From the NCBI GenBank assembly GCA_023614405.1, contig CM042694.1:92983285-93047284 (forward strand): a stretch of DNA of 64,000 nt. The letters are read 5' to 3'. Below, piece after piece: positions 34,201 through 45,635 of the stretch. Position 1 is the first letter of the stretch, and each line of letters begins with the position of its first letter. A program made the translations under genes and the position numbers. The notes under the pieces were generated by a model. It was not told the DNA's origin, searched no databases, and worked only from the letters and a program-made list of their open reading frames with translations. This DNA comes from Avena insularis (taxonomy: Eukaryota > Streptophyta > Magnoliopsida > Poales > Poaceae).

Positions 34201-34410
34201 TCCTGCGCCGGCTATGGGTGCCACGTAGCTGACCTGACCAGCTACGAGGTGCCCTTCTTCACCCGCGTGGATACCCCGCCACCTCCTCCAGAAGACGCCG
34301 AAGAAGTTTCCGACGATGAACGGACCACCTCGGATCCAGACATCTCGGCACGATATCAAGGTGGAGTAACCAGCGAGTCGGCAGCTCCTTCATCTCCTCC
34401 TACATCATAG
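31231..34410 (+). pseudogene. Tat2 antisense gene, six exons, 'putative gypsy type transposon' protein family
   Basis: ATG at 31231 (context GAAAATGG). Exons with GT-AG borders are 31231-32169, 32250-32407, 32497-33064, 33277-33390, 33473-33774 and 33857-34410. Exon 1 holds the family domain (FFSEVIDHYGVQLRNL, then PPNSILEMSAYAALCEGFLG), which matches in kind the Tat1 antisense exon 1. Exons 3-5 are Lys/Glu-rich and look coiled coil; exon 6 ends acidic and Pro/Ser-rich with TAG at 34408-34410. TAG at 31384-31386 in exon 1 and TAG at 33943-33945 in exon 6 break this copy. The protein's role is unknown; a capture from a host gene or a regulator of the element are both possible. Confidence 0.78.
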
Positions 34411-34994
34411 AGCAAAAAACTATGTATTATTCTGGAAAGACATGATGCATTTTATAATTATGAAGTACTATGGCTTTTGCTAGTGCTAAGTTTTTTTTTA
34501 TCTATTCAGCACTTTTTTTTAGACTTTTTGTGTGTTTGAAATGTTTGCATAAGCACTTAGAATTTTTCGTCTCTACTTATCGTTTATCTGACTTTCTGCC
34601 TCCTCCCTTTCGTGAGCCGGCTAAACCTTCAGCCGGAAACTTTGCCGAGCAACGGAGCTCAATTGCTAAACCAAATTAAACTCGGAAACAAAGCCGGCTT
34701 CCAGTACCAACAATTCACTACTCGGAAAATACCCGCATCCAGCAATCAGACAAATAACCTAAGTAAAGACTAGAATTTTTTAGAGTTATACCCGAAGGTA
34801 GTAGTTTTAGAGTCGGAAATCTAAACCAGAACGAACATGAGCATAAAGTACTTTCAGGCATTCCAGGATTTTTGACTATGACATGATCATTGGGAAATAA
34901 GATGGTAAAAACTTCTCAGGGAAAACTTTGAGGTAACCAAAACTTTTATTTCTCATAGAACATGTACATATGTATGATTACAAAGAAGGATAAA
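34411..34994. other. Tat2 spacer between convergent antisense gene and pol
   Basis: No gene is seen. It contains GAGCCGGCTAAACC and AGCCGG-rich short repeats, and T-rich runs downstream of the antisense stop. Confidence 0.6.
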
Positions 34995-36254
34995 CTAAGA
35001 ATAAAAGGGACGTAGCTGAGCAATATTCCATGGTCTGTCTAACTCATCCGGATTTGTACTGCCTCCAGCTCTCTTTCTCTTCTTAGTAATAGGTCTTTCT
35101 TTGACTGGCCTCATGTCAGTTAAGTAGTACGATTCATTGTGCAATACTTGACTAACTAAAAAGGGCCCTTCCCATACTAGGGAAAATTTGTGCTTTCTTT
35201 GTTGCACAAGCCGGAGAACCAAATCACCTTTATTGAAAGATCTAGTTCGGACTCTCTGGCTATGATACTTGTGTAACTTCTGCTGATAGGCTGTAGATCT
35301 CATTTCAGCAACGACGCGAACTTCTTTGACTAAGTCGAGATCATTTTGTTGAGAAATCTTGGCATCCTCTTCAATATACGTGGCCACTCTAGGAGAAGTA
35401 TGAATTAAATCACTAGGAAGAACTGCTTCTGCGCCATAGACCAAGAAGAAAGGTGTATATCCTGTTGACCTGTTCGGAGTTGTTCGCAAACTCCAAATTA
35501 CAAAGGGTAGTTCCTTCCGCTTAAGCCCCCGCAAGACGCCTCGGTGCTTCGAGTCTCGGTTTCAAGCCTTGTAGAATTAAACCATTTGCTCTTTCGACTT
35601 GTCCGTTAGCCTGTGGATGTGCAACTGACGCAATGTCAAGCCGAATATTTTGCTCGTCGCAAAATTCAGCCAATTCTCCCATGGAAAAATTACTCCCATT
35701 GTCCGTGATAATGCTATGCGGATAACCATACCGGATTATAACATCCTCGACAAATCTGTTGGCTGTTGCTCCATCACAACTAGTGAAAGGTTTAGCCTCG
35801 ATCCACTGTGTGAATTTGTCCACCATCACTAAGAGGTGCGTGAATCCACTTGGTGCTCGTTTTAACAGTCCTACCATATCAAGCCCCCAGACCGCAAAAG
35901 GCCATGTTATAGGTATTGTTCGTAGCTGATCAGCCGGAACATGAGCTTGCTTGGCGTACTTTTGGCAGCCTTTGCATGTCTTGACTAATCGTTCGGCATC
36001 TCGCACGAGTTTTAAAAATCCATGTCGAAAAGCTTTTGCCACTAAAGATTTTGCTGCAGCGTGGTGACCACACTCGCCTTCGTGGATTTCTCTTAAGATT
36101 TCCACTCCTTCTTCCGGAGATACACGGTGCTGAAAAACCCCAGAAACACTCCGTTTATGGAGCTCACCTTTAACAATAGTATAGGCTTTTGCTCGTCGGA
36201 CGATCTGTCGGCTCAGCACCTCATCTTCGTGTAATTTTCCATCTACCAAGTAAT
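34995..36254 (-). pseudogene. Tat2 integrase
   Basis: The N-terminal and catalytic part (36249 down to 35521) has GECGHHAAAKS...CKGCQKY zinc residues, WGLDMVG, ITDNGSNF and QVERANG for the D, D, E triad. The C-terminal part (about 35534 down to 34995) has LVWEGPFLV and ends TAG at 34995-34997. A frameshift at about 35525 separates them. It inserts element DNA; both halves look well preserved apart from the shift. Confidence 0.85.
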
Positions 36255-36908
36255 CTAGGTAGGGTTGAGAATTACAGCCATAACTGCTATTAAAGGTGAG
36301 TCGGATTTGGTTGGATATTCCTCATCTACTCCCTTTATCGAGGGAACTTTGAGGTGCTCTAAAAACACGCCATCCGGAACCTCTTTCCGCGCAGAGCCTA
36401 TTCGAGATAGTGCGTCTGCTTCCTCATTTTCTGCTCGAGGGATGTGTTGAACTTCAAACCCTTCGAACGATTTAGATAGATCATCCATGACAGCTTTATA
36501 TGCTGCCATGTGCTTATTTGCATTACAAATATCCGAGACTTGCTGAGCAACAAGATCCGAATCTCCGTAACACATCAAACGTCGGATGCCAATATCCTTA
36601 GCAATCCGGATTCCATGCAGCAGTGCTTCATACTCGGCAATGTTGTTTGTCGCTGTGAAGTGGATCTGCAACACGTATAAAAGTTTATCTCCTTGGGGTG
36701 ACTTGAGCACCACGCCACCCCCCGAGCCTCCTCGAGCCTTAGACCCATCAAAAAAGAGGGTCCAATATTCCGTCACAGGGAGGATCATGTTCTCCTTGGT
36801 CTCTGTCCAATCAGCGACAAAGTCGGCAAGGATCTGGGATTTGATTGTTGTCCGGGGTTTGTACTCAATATCGAAATCTTCAAGCTCTATGCCCCATTTA
36901 GCGACGCG
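36255..36908 (-). pseudogene. Tat2 second RNase H domain
   Basis: LFFDGSKARGGSGGG, TNNIAEYEALLHGIRIAKDI and GDSDLVAQQ mark the additional RNase H-like domain of the Tat lineage; HIPRAENEEADALSRI ends it. A stop at the start (about 36906) separates it from the preceding RNase H, and TAG near 36255 from integrase. Confidence 0.82.
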
Positions 36909-38136
36909 TCATGTGGCATCGCTATCGTTGATTATATCTCTCATGGGAGCTTTGCTCACCACGGTAATTGGATGCTCCTGAAAATAGTGTCGTAACTTAC
37001 GAGATGCTAGAAAAATACCGTAAGCCAACTTTTGATAGTGCGGATACCGATGTTTTGATTCTGTCAGGACCTCGCTGACAAAGTATGTCGAACGCTGCAC
37101 CAGGTGCTCCTGATTTTCTTCCGGTCTCTCCACCACCATAACTATACTGACAACCTTATTTGTCGCAGCAATGTAAAGCAACATCGGTTCCTGAGGTTCC
37201 GGCGCCGCAAGGATAGGAGCAGATGAGAGTACTTTGTTCAGGTCTTGTAGTGCAGCTTCAGCTTCATTAGTCCAGACAAAATCCTTGGTCTTCTTCAGGA
37301 GTTTGTATAATAGTGCGACTCTTTCACCAAGCCGGCTTACAAATCGACTGACCGCAGCAATGCAACCAGTTAATCTTTGTACGTCCTTCAGGCGAGTTGG
37401 CCCAGAAATATTGAGAATAACCTTGATCTTGTCGCGGTTCACCTCTATACCTCTTTGAGACACGATAAAACCTAACAGTTTTCCGACTGGTATTCCAAAG
37501 AAACATTTCTTCGGGTTAAGCATGATGTTGTATTTTCATAAATTGGTGAACGTCTCCTCCAAGTCGGAAATCAATGTTTCCTTCTTTTTGGACATGACCG
37601 CGATATCATCCACGTATGCATGTACATTGCGTCCGAGCTGGTCATGGAGGCAACGCTGCATCGTATACTGCACGTAGCTCCTGCGTTCTTCAGCCCAAAG
37701 GGCATTGTAACAAAATAGAAGGTTCCGAAGGGGGTTATGAATGAAGTCTTGACTTTGTCAGATTCCTTCATCCGTATTTGGTGATAACCGGAATATGCGT
37801 CGAGAAAACAGAGGAGTTAGAGCCCGCCAGAGAATCGATAACTTGATCAATTCTAGGCAGAGCGAACGGATCTTTTGGACAAGCCTTGTTCAAGGCAGTA
37901 TAATCAACACACATCCTTAAATCAGTGGTGTCCTTTTTAGGGACCATTACAGGATTGGCTGACCAATCAGTATGGATGACCTCTTTTATGAATCCGACTA
38001 ACTTGAGCCGCGCTAGTTCCTTAGCTATTGCCTTATGCTTTTCATCACCAAATCGTCGTAAGGACTGTTTGATGGGTTTAGCATTCGGGTTTACATTTAG
38101 AGAGTGCTCGCCAAGTTCCCTAGGTACTCCGGTCAT
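36909..38136 (-). pseudogene. Tat2 reverse transcriptase and first RNase H
   Basis: RT begins with VMVPKKDTTDLRMCVDYTALN (about 37950-37900), continues [11 protein letters not shown] (about 37690) and the palm motif YVDD (about 37605-37620, in another frame), then LNPKKCFFGIPVGKLLGF (about 37500) and RNase H with YFVSEVLTESKHRYPHYQK. At least two frameshifts (near 37800 and 37670-37530) break the frame. Confidence 0.82.
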
Positions 38137-38519
38137 GTCAGATGGCTACCATGCGAAGATATCTTGATTTGCTTGGAGGAACTTGACGAGCGCGCTTTCC
38201 TATGCGCTAATTAGGCCTACGCCTATCTGGGTCACCTTGGAGGGGTCGTCATCCTTCAACGGCATCATCTTCGTCTCTTCTGATGCCTTGAACTCCGGAT
38301 TTGGCTTTGTCACCTCCTTCTTCGTCGTAGGCATCTCGGACGGATCTATGCTCTTCTTGATCTCCTGGTACTCCTAGGCGTGTAGCATGGCTTCGGCAAA
38401 GGCGACATTTCCATCCTCGCACTCTCGCGCCTTCTTCGGGTCTCCCTGGTGGTGATTACGCCGTTGGGACCTGGAATTTTCATCATATTGTAAATGTAAC
38501 ACGGACGAGCCATAAAAGC
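38137..38519 (-). other. Tat2 protease-RT linker, frame destroyed
   Basis: On the minus strand IPGPNGVIT recalls the matching MSGPNGVIT of Tat1 just after protease, but stops and shifts prevent an open reading. No separate gene is seen. Confidence 0.6.
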
Positions 38520-39059
38520 CTAGTAAGCCGGACGTCCGAATATAGCGTGGTATGCGCTCTTGAATGGTACCACTTCGAAGGAAAGTGCCTCCGTCCGATA
38601 ATTCTTTGGTGTTCCAAAAGTAACATCCAACGTGATCTCTCCTAGGGAATTAGCCTGTCTTCCTGGGACAACTCCGTGAAAGATCACAGAGCTGTGGTTC
38701 AGCTGTGTTTCTGAGATCTTCATCCGGCGTAGCGTTTCGACATAGAGAATATTGATGCTGCTACCACCGTCCATGAGGGTCTTGGAGAAACCATAACCAT
38801 CAATAAGTGGATTGACGATTAAGGCGTATTTTCCTCGCCTATGTAGCTTAGGCGGATGATCAGTGCGGTCAAACGTTATTGATACTTCCGACCAGTCCAG
38901 ATACTGAGGGACAGCCGGAACTGTTGCATTGAGCTCGTGGAGAACTTCTTTCTTGACCTTTGCTGGTTGAGATCCGAGGAAGGTGACGTAAGTGTCCTTC
39001 TTGGTGGGAAAAGTTTTCTTCCCTTCCGACTTGGGATTTGAAGCGTCGGCTTCCTCCAT
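38520..39059 (-). pseudogene. Tat2 aspartic protease
   Basis: MDGGSSINILY is the active-site motif at about 38780, better preserved than in Tat1. VTFGTPKNYRTEALSFEV and AIFGRPAY follow. The open part ends with TAG at 38520-38522. It would process Gag-Pol. Confidence 0.82.
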
Positions 39060-40459
39060 GTCGGAATCTTCCTTGGTCTCTTTGTCTTTTCGGGATTTTT
39101 CTTTCCCTTCTTCCGCTTAGCTTTGTAGCCCGCGGTATCATCTCTCTTGATGGCGTCGTTAAAACGACATTCAGCGTTGGTGTGGGATGAGCCCCCATTG
39201 GCGTCCAAATGATGCACACATGGGTTATTGGCGATGTCGGCCCAAGTGTAGGTTTTGCCTGGTTGTTACTCTCCTCTACCTTGGACCCTTGATGTCCCAC
39301 GGCCACGCCCGCGGCCTCCGCCACGTCCTCCTTGTCCTCCAGACCTAGAAACGGTAGTGACTACCGCTGTCTCCGCGTTGGGTTTTTCTTTCGAGGTATT
39401 TTTGCGCTTCTGAGCTTGTTGCTTTGGTTGTTTTGCCGACTGAGGCACAACCAGGGCATTGAGTAATCCCTCTGCATCGTCGTCAGCATCTGCATACTTG
39501 CTCGCTGTTTCTATCATTTCTCCCAGATCAGTAACCTTGTCACACTTCAAGCGATGGCACAGTAAACCAATTGGGAGACCTGCGATGAAAGCTTCAATCG
39601 CAGTTTGATCATTTACTCCTTCGCAGGAGTTCTTGGTGTCAATCCATCGTCCGAGGTAATCCCGGCAAGTTTCTCCGGCTTTCTGGGTGCAACGCTGTAG
39701 GTCTCCAACCGTATAGGGCCTTCGATATGTGCCTTCGAAATTCTGAAAGAACGCACTTTGTAAATCATACCAGTTGTGGATGGTGTTCGCCGAAAGCTCA
39801 TTGAGCCATGATCATGCCGTCTTCCTCAGCATGAGTGGGAGATATCGAGTTGCGACCAGGCTGTTTCTGCCTTTGGTGATGCAGCAAGCTTGGAAGAAAT
39901 CCTGTAACCAGGTGTCTGGCCGAGCAATGCCGTCGTAGGCTTGAATATGTCTTGAGATAGCAAATCCTTCCGGGAACTTTGTAGCTCTGATGCATGGTCC
40001 GAAGCACTTTGGGCCCACGTACACGTCATCGTTTCCGTAGCACCGAGCCTCTATGTTGGAGTTGATCCTATGCCTTGCGTCGTTCGGGGATAGGGATCGT
40101 CCCGAATGCCCGCTGTGGCTGCGGTGCCTTGGAGCCGGACTTCGGCTTCTGCCACCATCTCCTCCGCAATGTCCTCCTTGACCTCCGTGGGGGCCGTTAT
40201 GATAACTGTGTGGTGGAGAGGGTGGTGCAGCGGGGTAGTTTCTGGCTGATCGTCGGCCTCCATCCGGAGCGTCATTATTTCGGTTCCGGGGAGGTTCTTG
40301 ACTATGATGAGCCCCCTACCGGCTTATGCCAGCATGGTTTCCGTCGTTCCTTCGTCTGTCGTTCCCACCATCGTGAGGCTTAGTCGGATGGTTATCATGT
40401 CTAGGAGGTGGCATCTTTTGACGATCCTCCTCTTGACGTTTCTCTTTATCTTCTCCCTT
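39060..40459 (-). pseudogene. Tat2 gag core and nucleic-acid-binding tail, frameshifted
   Basis: Capsid-like sequence (WYDLQSAFFQNFEGTYRRP type, about 39780-39700) is split by shifts near 39800 and 39550. The segment 39550-39266 ends with an Arg/Gly-rich tail (GGRGRGRGTSRVQGRGE) that probably binds RNA. No zinc knuckle was seen. Confidence 0.7.
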
Positions 40460-42088
40460 TCAAGGAGGATTCCTCGGATTCAGTGCAGCGATCGCGTCTT
40501 TCTCGGCTACTGGAGCGACGTTGCTCCATTTATGTGTAGTTCTGCGATGTTGTCCCGATGATCCGGTTCTTGAATAATTGTCTTCCCTACGTTCGGGCTG
40601 ACGATATTGTGCCCGGACGTAGGGGGTTTTGACGTCAGCCCATGCCGGATCTGTGCGACATTGGTCAGAATCCATTTTTTGGCTTCCGGACAGGGCGACC
40701 TTCTGCTGCTCTAGTCCCTTATTGAGTAGCTTGATGCCCAAACGTATCTCCTCTGGTCCTGGATTAGCCGATAGAATTTCGCGAGCTGCCATGGTATTTT
40801 GCACTGGTGTTGGGTAAACCCAATCTCCGTTGCTATCCTTCCGTGGTTTTCCCATCTCATCTCCAAAAAGGACGGAACGGACACGTGGGAATTGGTTGTC
40901 ATCCATGTGGCGCTTACGTGTCTTCTGATGCAGATGGGACATGTACTCCTTGTTTGACATGCGCTTCTTCTCCACCTCGATGTTTTTGGCTTCATCAAGG
41001 AGTTGTTGACGACGCGCTTCTAGGGCTTGGGCCCTTTCGTCCAGCTCATCTGTAGTAAGTTCTGCAGCTGTAGGGATAGGTGTGGTTAATGCAGCATCGA
41101 TGAGTTTACGCGCACCTTCAGTGATCACGTGTCCATCCACCGATGCTTCTTTTTTCGGCTCGTCTGGGATAAGAGCTCCATCCGAGTCTTCCTCGTATTC
41201 CTCGGCAATCACCTTCTCTCTCAGAGGGTCTTTTGCCGGGGTCTTGTTCTTCTTGTTCTTCTTCTTTTCCTTCTTGGCAGCGCCGGTAGCAAAGACGGCT
41301 TTGGGTCCGTTTCCCGGAGTCAAGCTCTGATCGGTACTTTCGGACATCTGGACTTCGGGATTGTCCCCGACGTCCATGTCATCCTGCATTTTGGGAGAGT
41401 GTTCCCTGGATCCTTCATCCATGGCTTCTCCTTCCTCTGCAGCTTTGGAGTTGTACTCCTCTTCATATTCCGCGGAGAACTTTCGGAAATCTGCCGACAT
41501 CATAGATTCATCCGAGGATGCGAGAACGTCGGCGTTTGTTCCAATTTCCCCCAGCACCGAATCGGTGTTTTCTCCAGCATCTGCAGAGCCGGATCTAGAT
41601 CCAACGTATCCGACGAAGTGCGACGCGTACTTCCTGAGGTACCTGCGGCTTCTGCGATCAGCCCTATCGAAACTTTTAATGGTTTCGAGGATTGCATCTG
41701 CGCTAGTGCCTAGCAGTATCATACGTCTTAGTGTGTACCTGAGGAAAGGCTTGTCTGTCCCGACATCGTCAGAGTCGGAATCAGTGTCGTTGATGTGCTC
41801 CTCCTGGATTTCGACTTCCATGGGTGGGTCGATCTGGGATCCGGCTTCTCCGGGGAGATCCACTCCAGATTTGACTTGGACCGTGAGGTCTTCTTCAGGC
41901 TCGGATTTTTCCACTATTTCCGCAACTGGCGCGGGTTGGGTGGGATTAGGTTTTTCTGAGATCCGGAACTCTGCCGCCTCCGCGGACAAAGGGGAGCAAG
42001 AAGATTCTTCTGCCTCTATCATCACCGCTGGGGTGGGTTGGGCAGGTTCAGCGAAACCGATGTAAACATCGATCTCGCTAAAAGACAT
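40460..42088 (-). pseudogene. Tat2 gag N-terminal part
   Basis: The first ATG downstream of the primer site is at 42088 (MSFSEIDVYIGFAEP). The frame itself is open back to 42364 inside the LTR but without another ATG after the primer site. The protein is acidic and Pro/Ser/Glu-rich, with a Lys run (KKEKKKNKKNK, about 41260) and a helix-rich part. It ends in LNPRNPP near 40460, where the frame is lost. Confidence 0.7.
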
Positions 42089-42248
42089 GATTGTATAAGC
42101 AGTCACGGCTTCCCTAGCTAGAATCCAAGTCTCGTCGAGAACGATGAGAGGGACATTGCTGGCGTAGAGGATGCGACCGACGGCGATGGTCTCGGCGATT
42201 CCGATTCTTGTAGATTCCACTCGGAACGCAGATCCGAAGCTCACTTGC

Positions 42249-42264
42249 CCCACGGTGGGCACCA
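42249..42264 (-). promoter_or_regulatory. Tat2 primer binding site
   Basis: The minus strand reads TGGTGCCCACCGTGGG two bases after the 5' LTR. It begins TGG as primer sites do, but I cannot assign the tRNA with confidence. Confidence 0.65.
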
Positions 42265-42266
42265 AC

Positions 42267-42768
42267 TGTCGTCGGATTGAGGACAAGTACGCCATGAGGG
42301 GGTCCTCGAGGCATGCGGAAGAGAGGGGTGTGAGACGTACGGCATTCCGGGACGGTGAGCACACAAGTTTACCTAGGTTCGAATCCTATTCTTGCTAGCA
42401 ATCCAGTAATATGGCAGAGCCGGAATATGGGTTACAAGGGTATCGCCTGTGCGAGTTGAGGGTCTAAAGTATTGGGTGTTATCTGGTGCCCTAAAGGCTC
42501 TCCCTAGGACGACTTATATAGATATCCAGCCTAGGGTTTACAGGAGAGATCAATCCGGCTACGACTAAGAGTTGGTTACAGAGTACATCTTGAACTACAA
42601 GTAACGTTATAGCCCTAAGTCGGTAAATCTTCTGGGCCTTTCCGTAGCCGGATGGGACTCCGTCTTCTCTCCCTAACTGGGCCGTCTATGAAGCAAAGCT
42701 CTAACCCGAAGTGGGCCACCCTGGTTAGTGAGGAACTGTGAGTATACCCGGAAAGTATATCCCCAACA
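42267..42768 (-). repeat. Tat2 5' LTR (element orientation), with promoter
   Basis: 502-bp partner of 30141-30661. The minus strand carries TCTATATAAG at about 42513-42522 as a TATA box upstream of gag. A 19-bp stretch between CGAAT repeats is missing here. Confidence 0.94.
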
Positions 42769-42773
42769 AGAAT
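42769..42773. repeat. Target site duplication AGAAT, right of Tat2
   Basis: Partner of 30136-30140; B' LTR sequence (ACGAGACGGAGAGG) resumes directly after it. Confidence 0.93.
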
Positions 42774-42812
42774 ACGAGACGGAGAGGAGCCAGAGGACCG
42801 CCACACCACCTG

Positions 42813-42817
42813 GCCAC
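42813..42817. repeat. Target site duplication GCCAC, left of solo LTR C
   Basis: Partner at 44386-44390; the single site is at 20005-20009 in copy 1. Confidence 0.9.
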
Positions 42818-44385
42818 TAATACATTGCAAATGTATCTATAATTTTTGATGTTCCATGCTTGGCTTTATCCACTTTCTTGTGTTTTGTCCACACTTTGGA
42901 GTACTTTTCATATGATTTCTTGGACTAACGTATTAACAAGAGCCACAGTGCCAGCTGCCTGTTTTCTGCTGGTTTTGGTTCCAGGAAAGTCAGAAAATGA
43001 ATATTCTCGGAATTGGACGGGACAAAAGCCAAAGTGCCTATTTTTCCGGAAGTCATTAAATGCCAGAATACGAAATAGAGAGGAGCCGGGGGCCACCACA
43101 CGCTTGCCACACAGGCCGCCAGGGTGCTGGCTGTGGCCACCCCTTGGCCTCTCCTTCCGCCTATAAGATGCCCTCAGGACGAAAACCCTAAGTACAGATC
43201 AAAAATCCATGAAAGAGTCTATAGCGCGCCATCTCCATCCCTAGATCAGGAGGGATCAAGCTCTTCCGGCACCCAGTAGGAGAGGGAATTCACCACGAGG
43301 CCTTCTTCATCAGCATGCAAGCCTCCGGTGTGATGCGTGAGTAGTTCATCTCTGGACTATGGATCCATGTAGTAGCTAGATGGCTGGTTCTCCTCCTTTG
43401 TGCTTTCATGTTTAGATCTTGTGAGCTCCGTTCATGATCAAGATCATATATTTGTAATTCTGCATGCTGCGTTTGCGAGGATCCGATGGATATTGAGATG
43501 CTATTTCAGATTGAATATTGATTATATCATGTCTTTGTTATTTGTGATCTTGTATGCTTTCCGTTGTTAGTAGCTATCTTGGCCAAGTAGATGCTAGCAA
43601 CTGCAAGAGTTAGTATTTATGCTCGATAGTGGGTTCATGCCTCTGGTAATCTAGGGAAGTGACATAAATCTCTAAGGTACTAGATGTGTTGTTGCTACTA
43701 GGGAGAAAACAACAATCCTTTGTTCATAGAACAATCGTATTGTTTACATTACATGCAATTCGTAAAGCAATAATCTATTGCTTGCAACTTAATACTTGAG
43801 GGGTTCGGATGATAACCTGAAGGTGGATTATTAGTCATAGATGCAGTTGGATGGTGGTCTATGCATAATGTTGTAATGCCCAATCAAGTCTCAAAGGAGT
43901 CAAGATGATTAGTATATGCATGTATTGCTTTCTCGATGTTTGTCAATTGCCCCGCTGTAATTTGTTCACCCAGCATGTTATCTATCTTAAGGAGAGCCAC
44001 CTCTAGTGAACTATGGATCCCGGTCTTTTTTCTTTTACATACAATCTATAAACTATTTACTTCTTTGTGTTTACTTTCTGCAAATTATTACTTCCTTCCA
44101 TTCGATACGTTTAATCCTTTGTTTTCAGCAAAACACGGTGAGATTGACAACCTCATCGCAAGTTGGGGACAATGTTCTGTGGTTGTGTTGTGCAGGTCTC
44201 CACGTTTCTACTAGCACCGGTAGTGCGCCCTGCCAAGGCTCAGCTAGCAACACCTTTGGGGTGTTTCCTTGCTCCTACTGGTTCGATTAAACCTTGGTTT
44301 CATAGCTGAGGGAAACTTGCTGCTGTGCTCATCATACCTTCCTCTTGGGGTTCCCAACGAGCTCTACATCAACACCGAGCTATCA
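42818..44385 (+). mobile_element. Solo LTR C, related to element B LTR
   Basis: 1,568 bp with the layout of the B LTR (TTTTTGATGTTCCATGCTTGG near the start, TATA-like GCCTATAAGATGCC at about 43158, CTTGGGGTTCCC near the end, final TATCA). It is flanked by GCCAC at 42813-42817 and 44386-44390. No interior is present, so the two LTRs of a full element recombined. The first bases are TAATAC instead of TGATAC. It differs from B by indels, so it is another subfamily. Confidence 0.88.
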
Positions 44386-44390
44386 GCCAC
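44386..44390. repeat. Target site duplication GCCAC, right of solo LTR C
   Basis: Partner of 42813-42817. Confidence 0.9.
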
Positions 44391-45625
44391 GCGGTTAGGC
44401 CTGGCCCGTGCCAGGGGGTGGTGTCACCGCCTAGGGCATCCCCTCGGCCTCCCCTTTCGCCTACAAGATGCCTCCGATACAGAAACCCTAAGTACCTTAT
44501 CAAAATTCCACGAAAGAGTCTGTAGCCGCCGTCATCTCCATCCCTAGATAGGGAGGGATCTGAAGCTCTTCCCGGCACACTGCCGGAGGGGAGAATTCAC
44601 CCTGGAGGCCTTCTTCATCACCATGCAAGCCTCCGGTGTGATGCGTGAGTAGTTCATCCGTGGAATCCGGGTCCATGTAGTAGCTAGATGGCTGGTTCTT
44701 CTCCTTTGTGCTATCATGTGTAGATCTTGTGAGCTCCGTTCATGATCCAGATCATCTATTTGTAATCCTACATGTTGTGTTTGCGGGGATCTGATAGATA
44801 TTGAGATGCTATTTCAGATTGATTATTGATTCTATCATGTCTTTGTTATTTGTGATCTTGCATGCTTTCTGTTGTTAGTAGCTATCTTGGAGTTAGTATT
44901 TATGCTTGATAGTGGGTTCATGCCTCTAGTAATCTGGGGAAGCGACAGAAATCTCTAAGGTGCTAGATGTGCTATTGCTACTAGAGAGAAAAGAGCAATC
45001 CTTTGTTCATAGAACAATCGTATTGTTTACTTTACACGCAATGTGTAATGTAATTATCTATTGCTTGGAACTTAATACTGGAGGGGGTTCAGATGATAAC
45101 CTAAAGGTGGATTATTAGTCATAGATGCAGTTGGATTACGGTCTATGTATAATGTTGTAATGCCCAATCAAATCTCAAAGGAGTCAAGATGATTAGTATA
45201 TGCATGTATGCTTTCTCGATGTTTGTCAATTGCCCCGCTGTAATTTGTTCACCCAACATGTCATCTATCTTAAGGAGAACCACCACTAGTGAACTATGGA
45301 CCCTGGTCCTTTCTTTTATCATCAATCTACAACTGTTTACTACTTTCTATTTACTTTTTGCAAGCTTTTACTTTCTTCCACACAATATGTTTAATCCTTT
45401 GTTTTTAGCAAAACCGGTGAGATTGACAACCTCACTGTAAGTTCGGGGCAAAGTTCTGTGGTTGTGTTGTGCAGGATTCCAAGTTGGCAACAACACCTTG
45501 GAGGTGTTTCCTTGCTCCTACTGGTTCGATAACCTTGGTTTCATAATTGAGGGAAACTTGCTGATGTGCTCATCATACCTTCCTCTTGGGGTTCCCCAAC
45601 GAGCTCGAGATATCTTGGGACATCA
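44391..45625 (+). repeat. B' 5' LTR, last piece
   Basis: Continues the LTR after solo LTR C and ends TTGGGACATCA. It matches about 20010-21263 with a short deletion near 44888. Confidence 0.9.
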
Positions 45626-45635
45626 AGCTCTTTTC

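Larger units (their letters stand above)
30141..42768 (-). mobile_element. Tat2: Ty3/gypsy LTR retrotransposon with two RNase H domains and an antisense gene
   Basis: Direct LTRs of 521 and 502 bp (TG...CA), duplication AGAAT, primer site, polypurine tract, gag-pol on the minus strand and an antisense gene at 31231-34410 on the + strand. A hand count finds about 23 substitutions plus a 19-bp length difference between LTRs, more than in Tat1. Its pol shows several frameshifts. It is the same lineage type as Tat1 but a different family, since LTRs and primer site differ. Confidence 0.92.
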
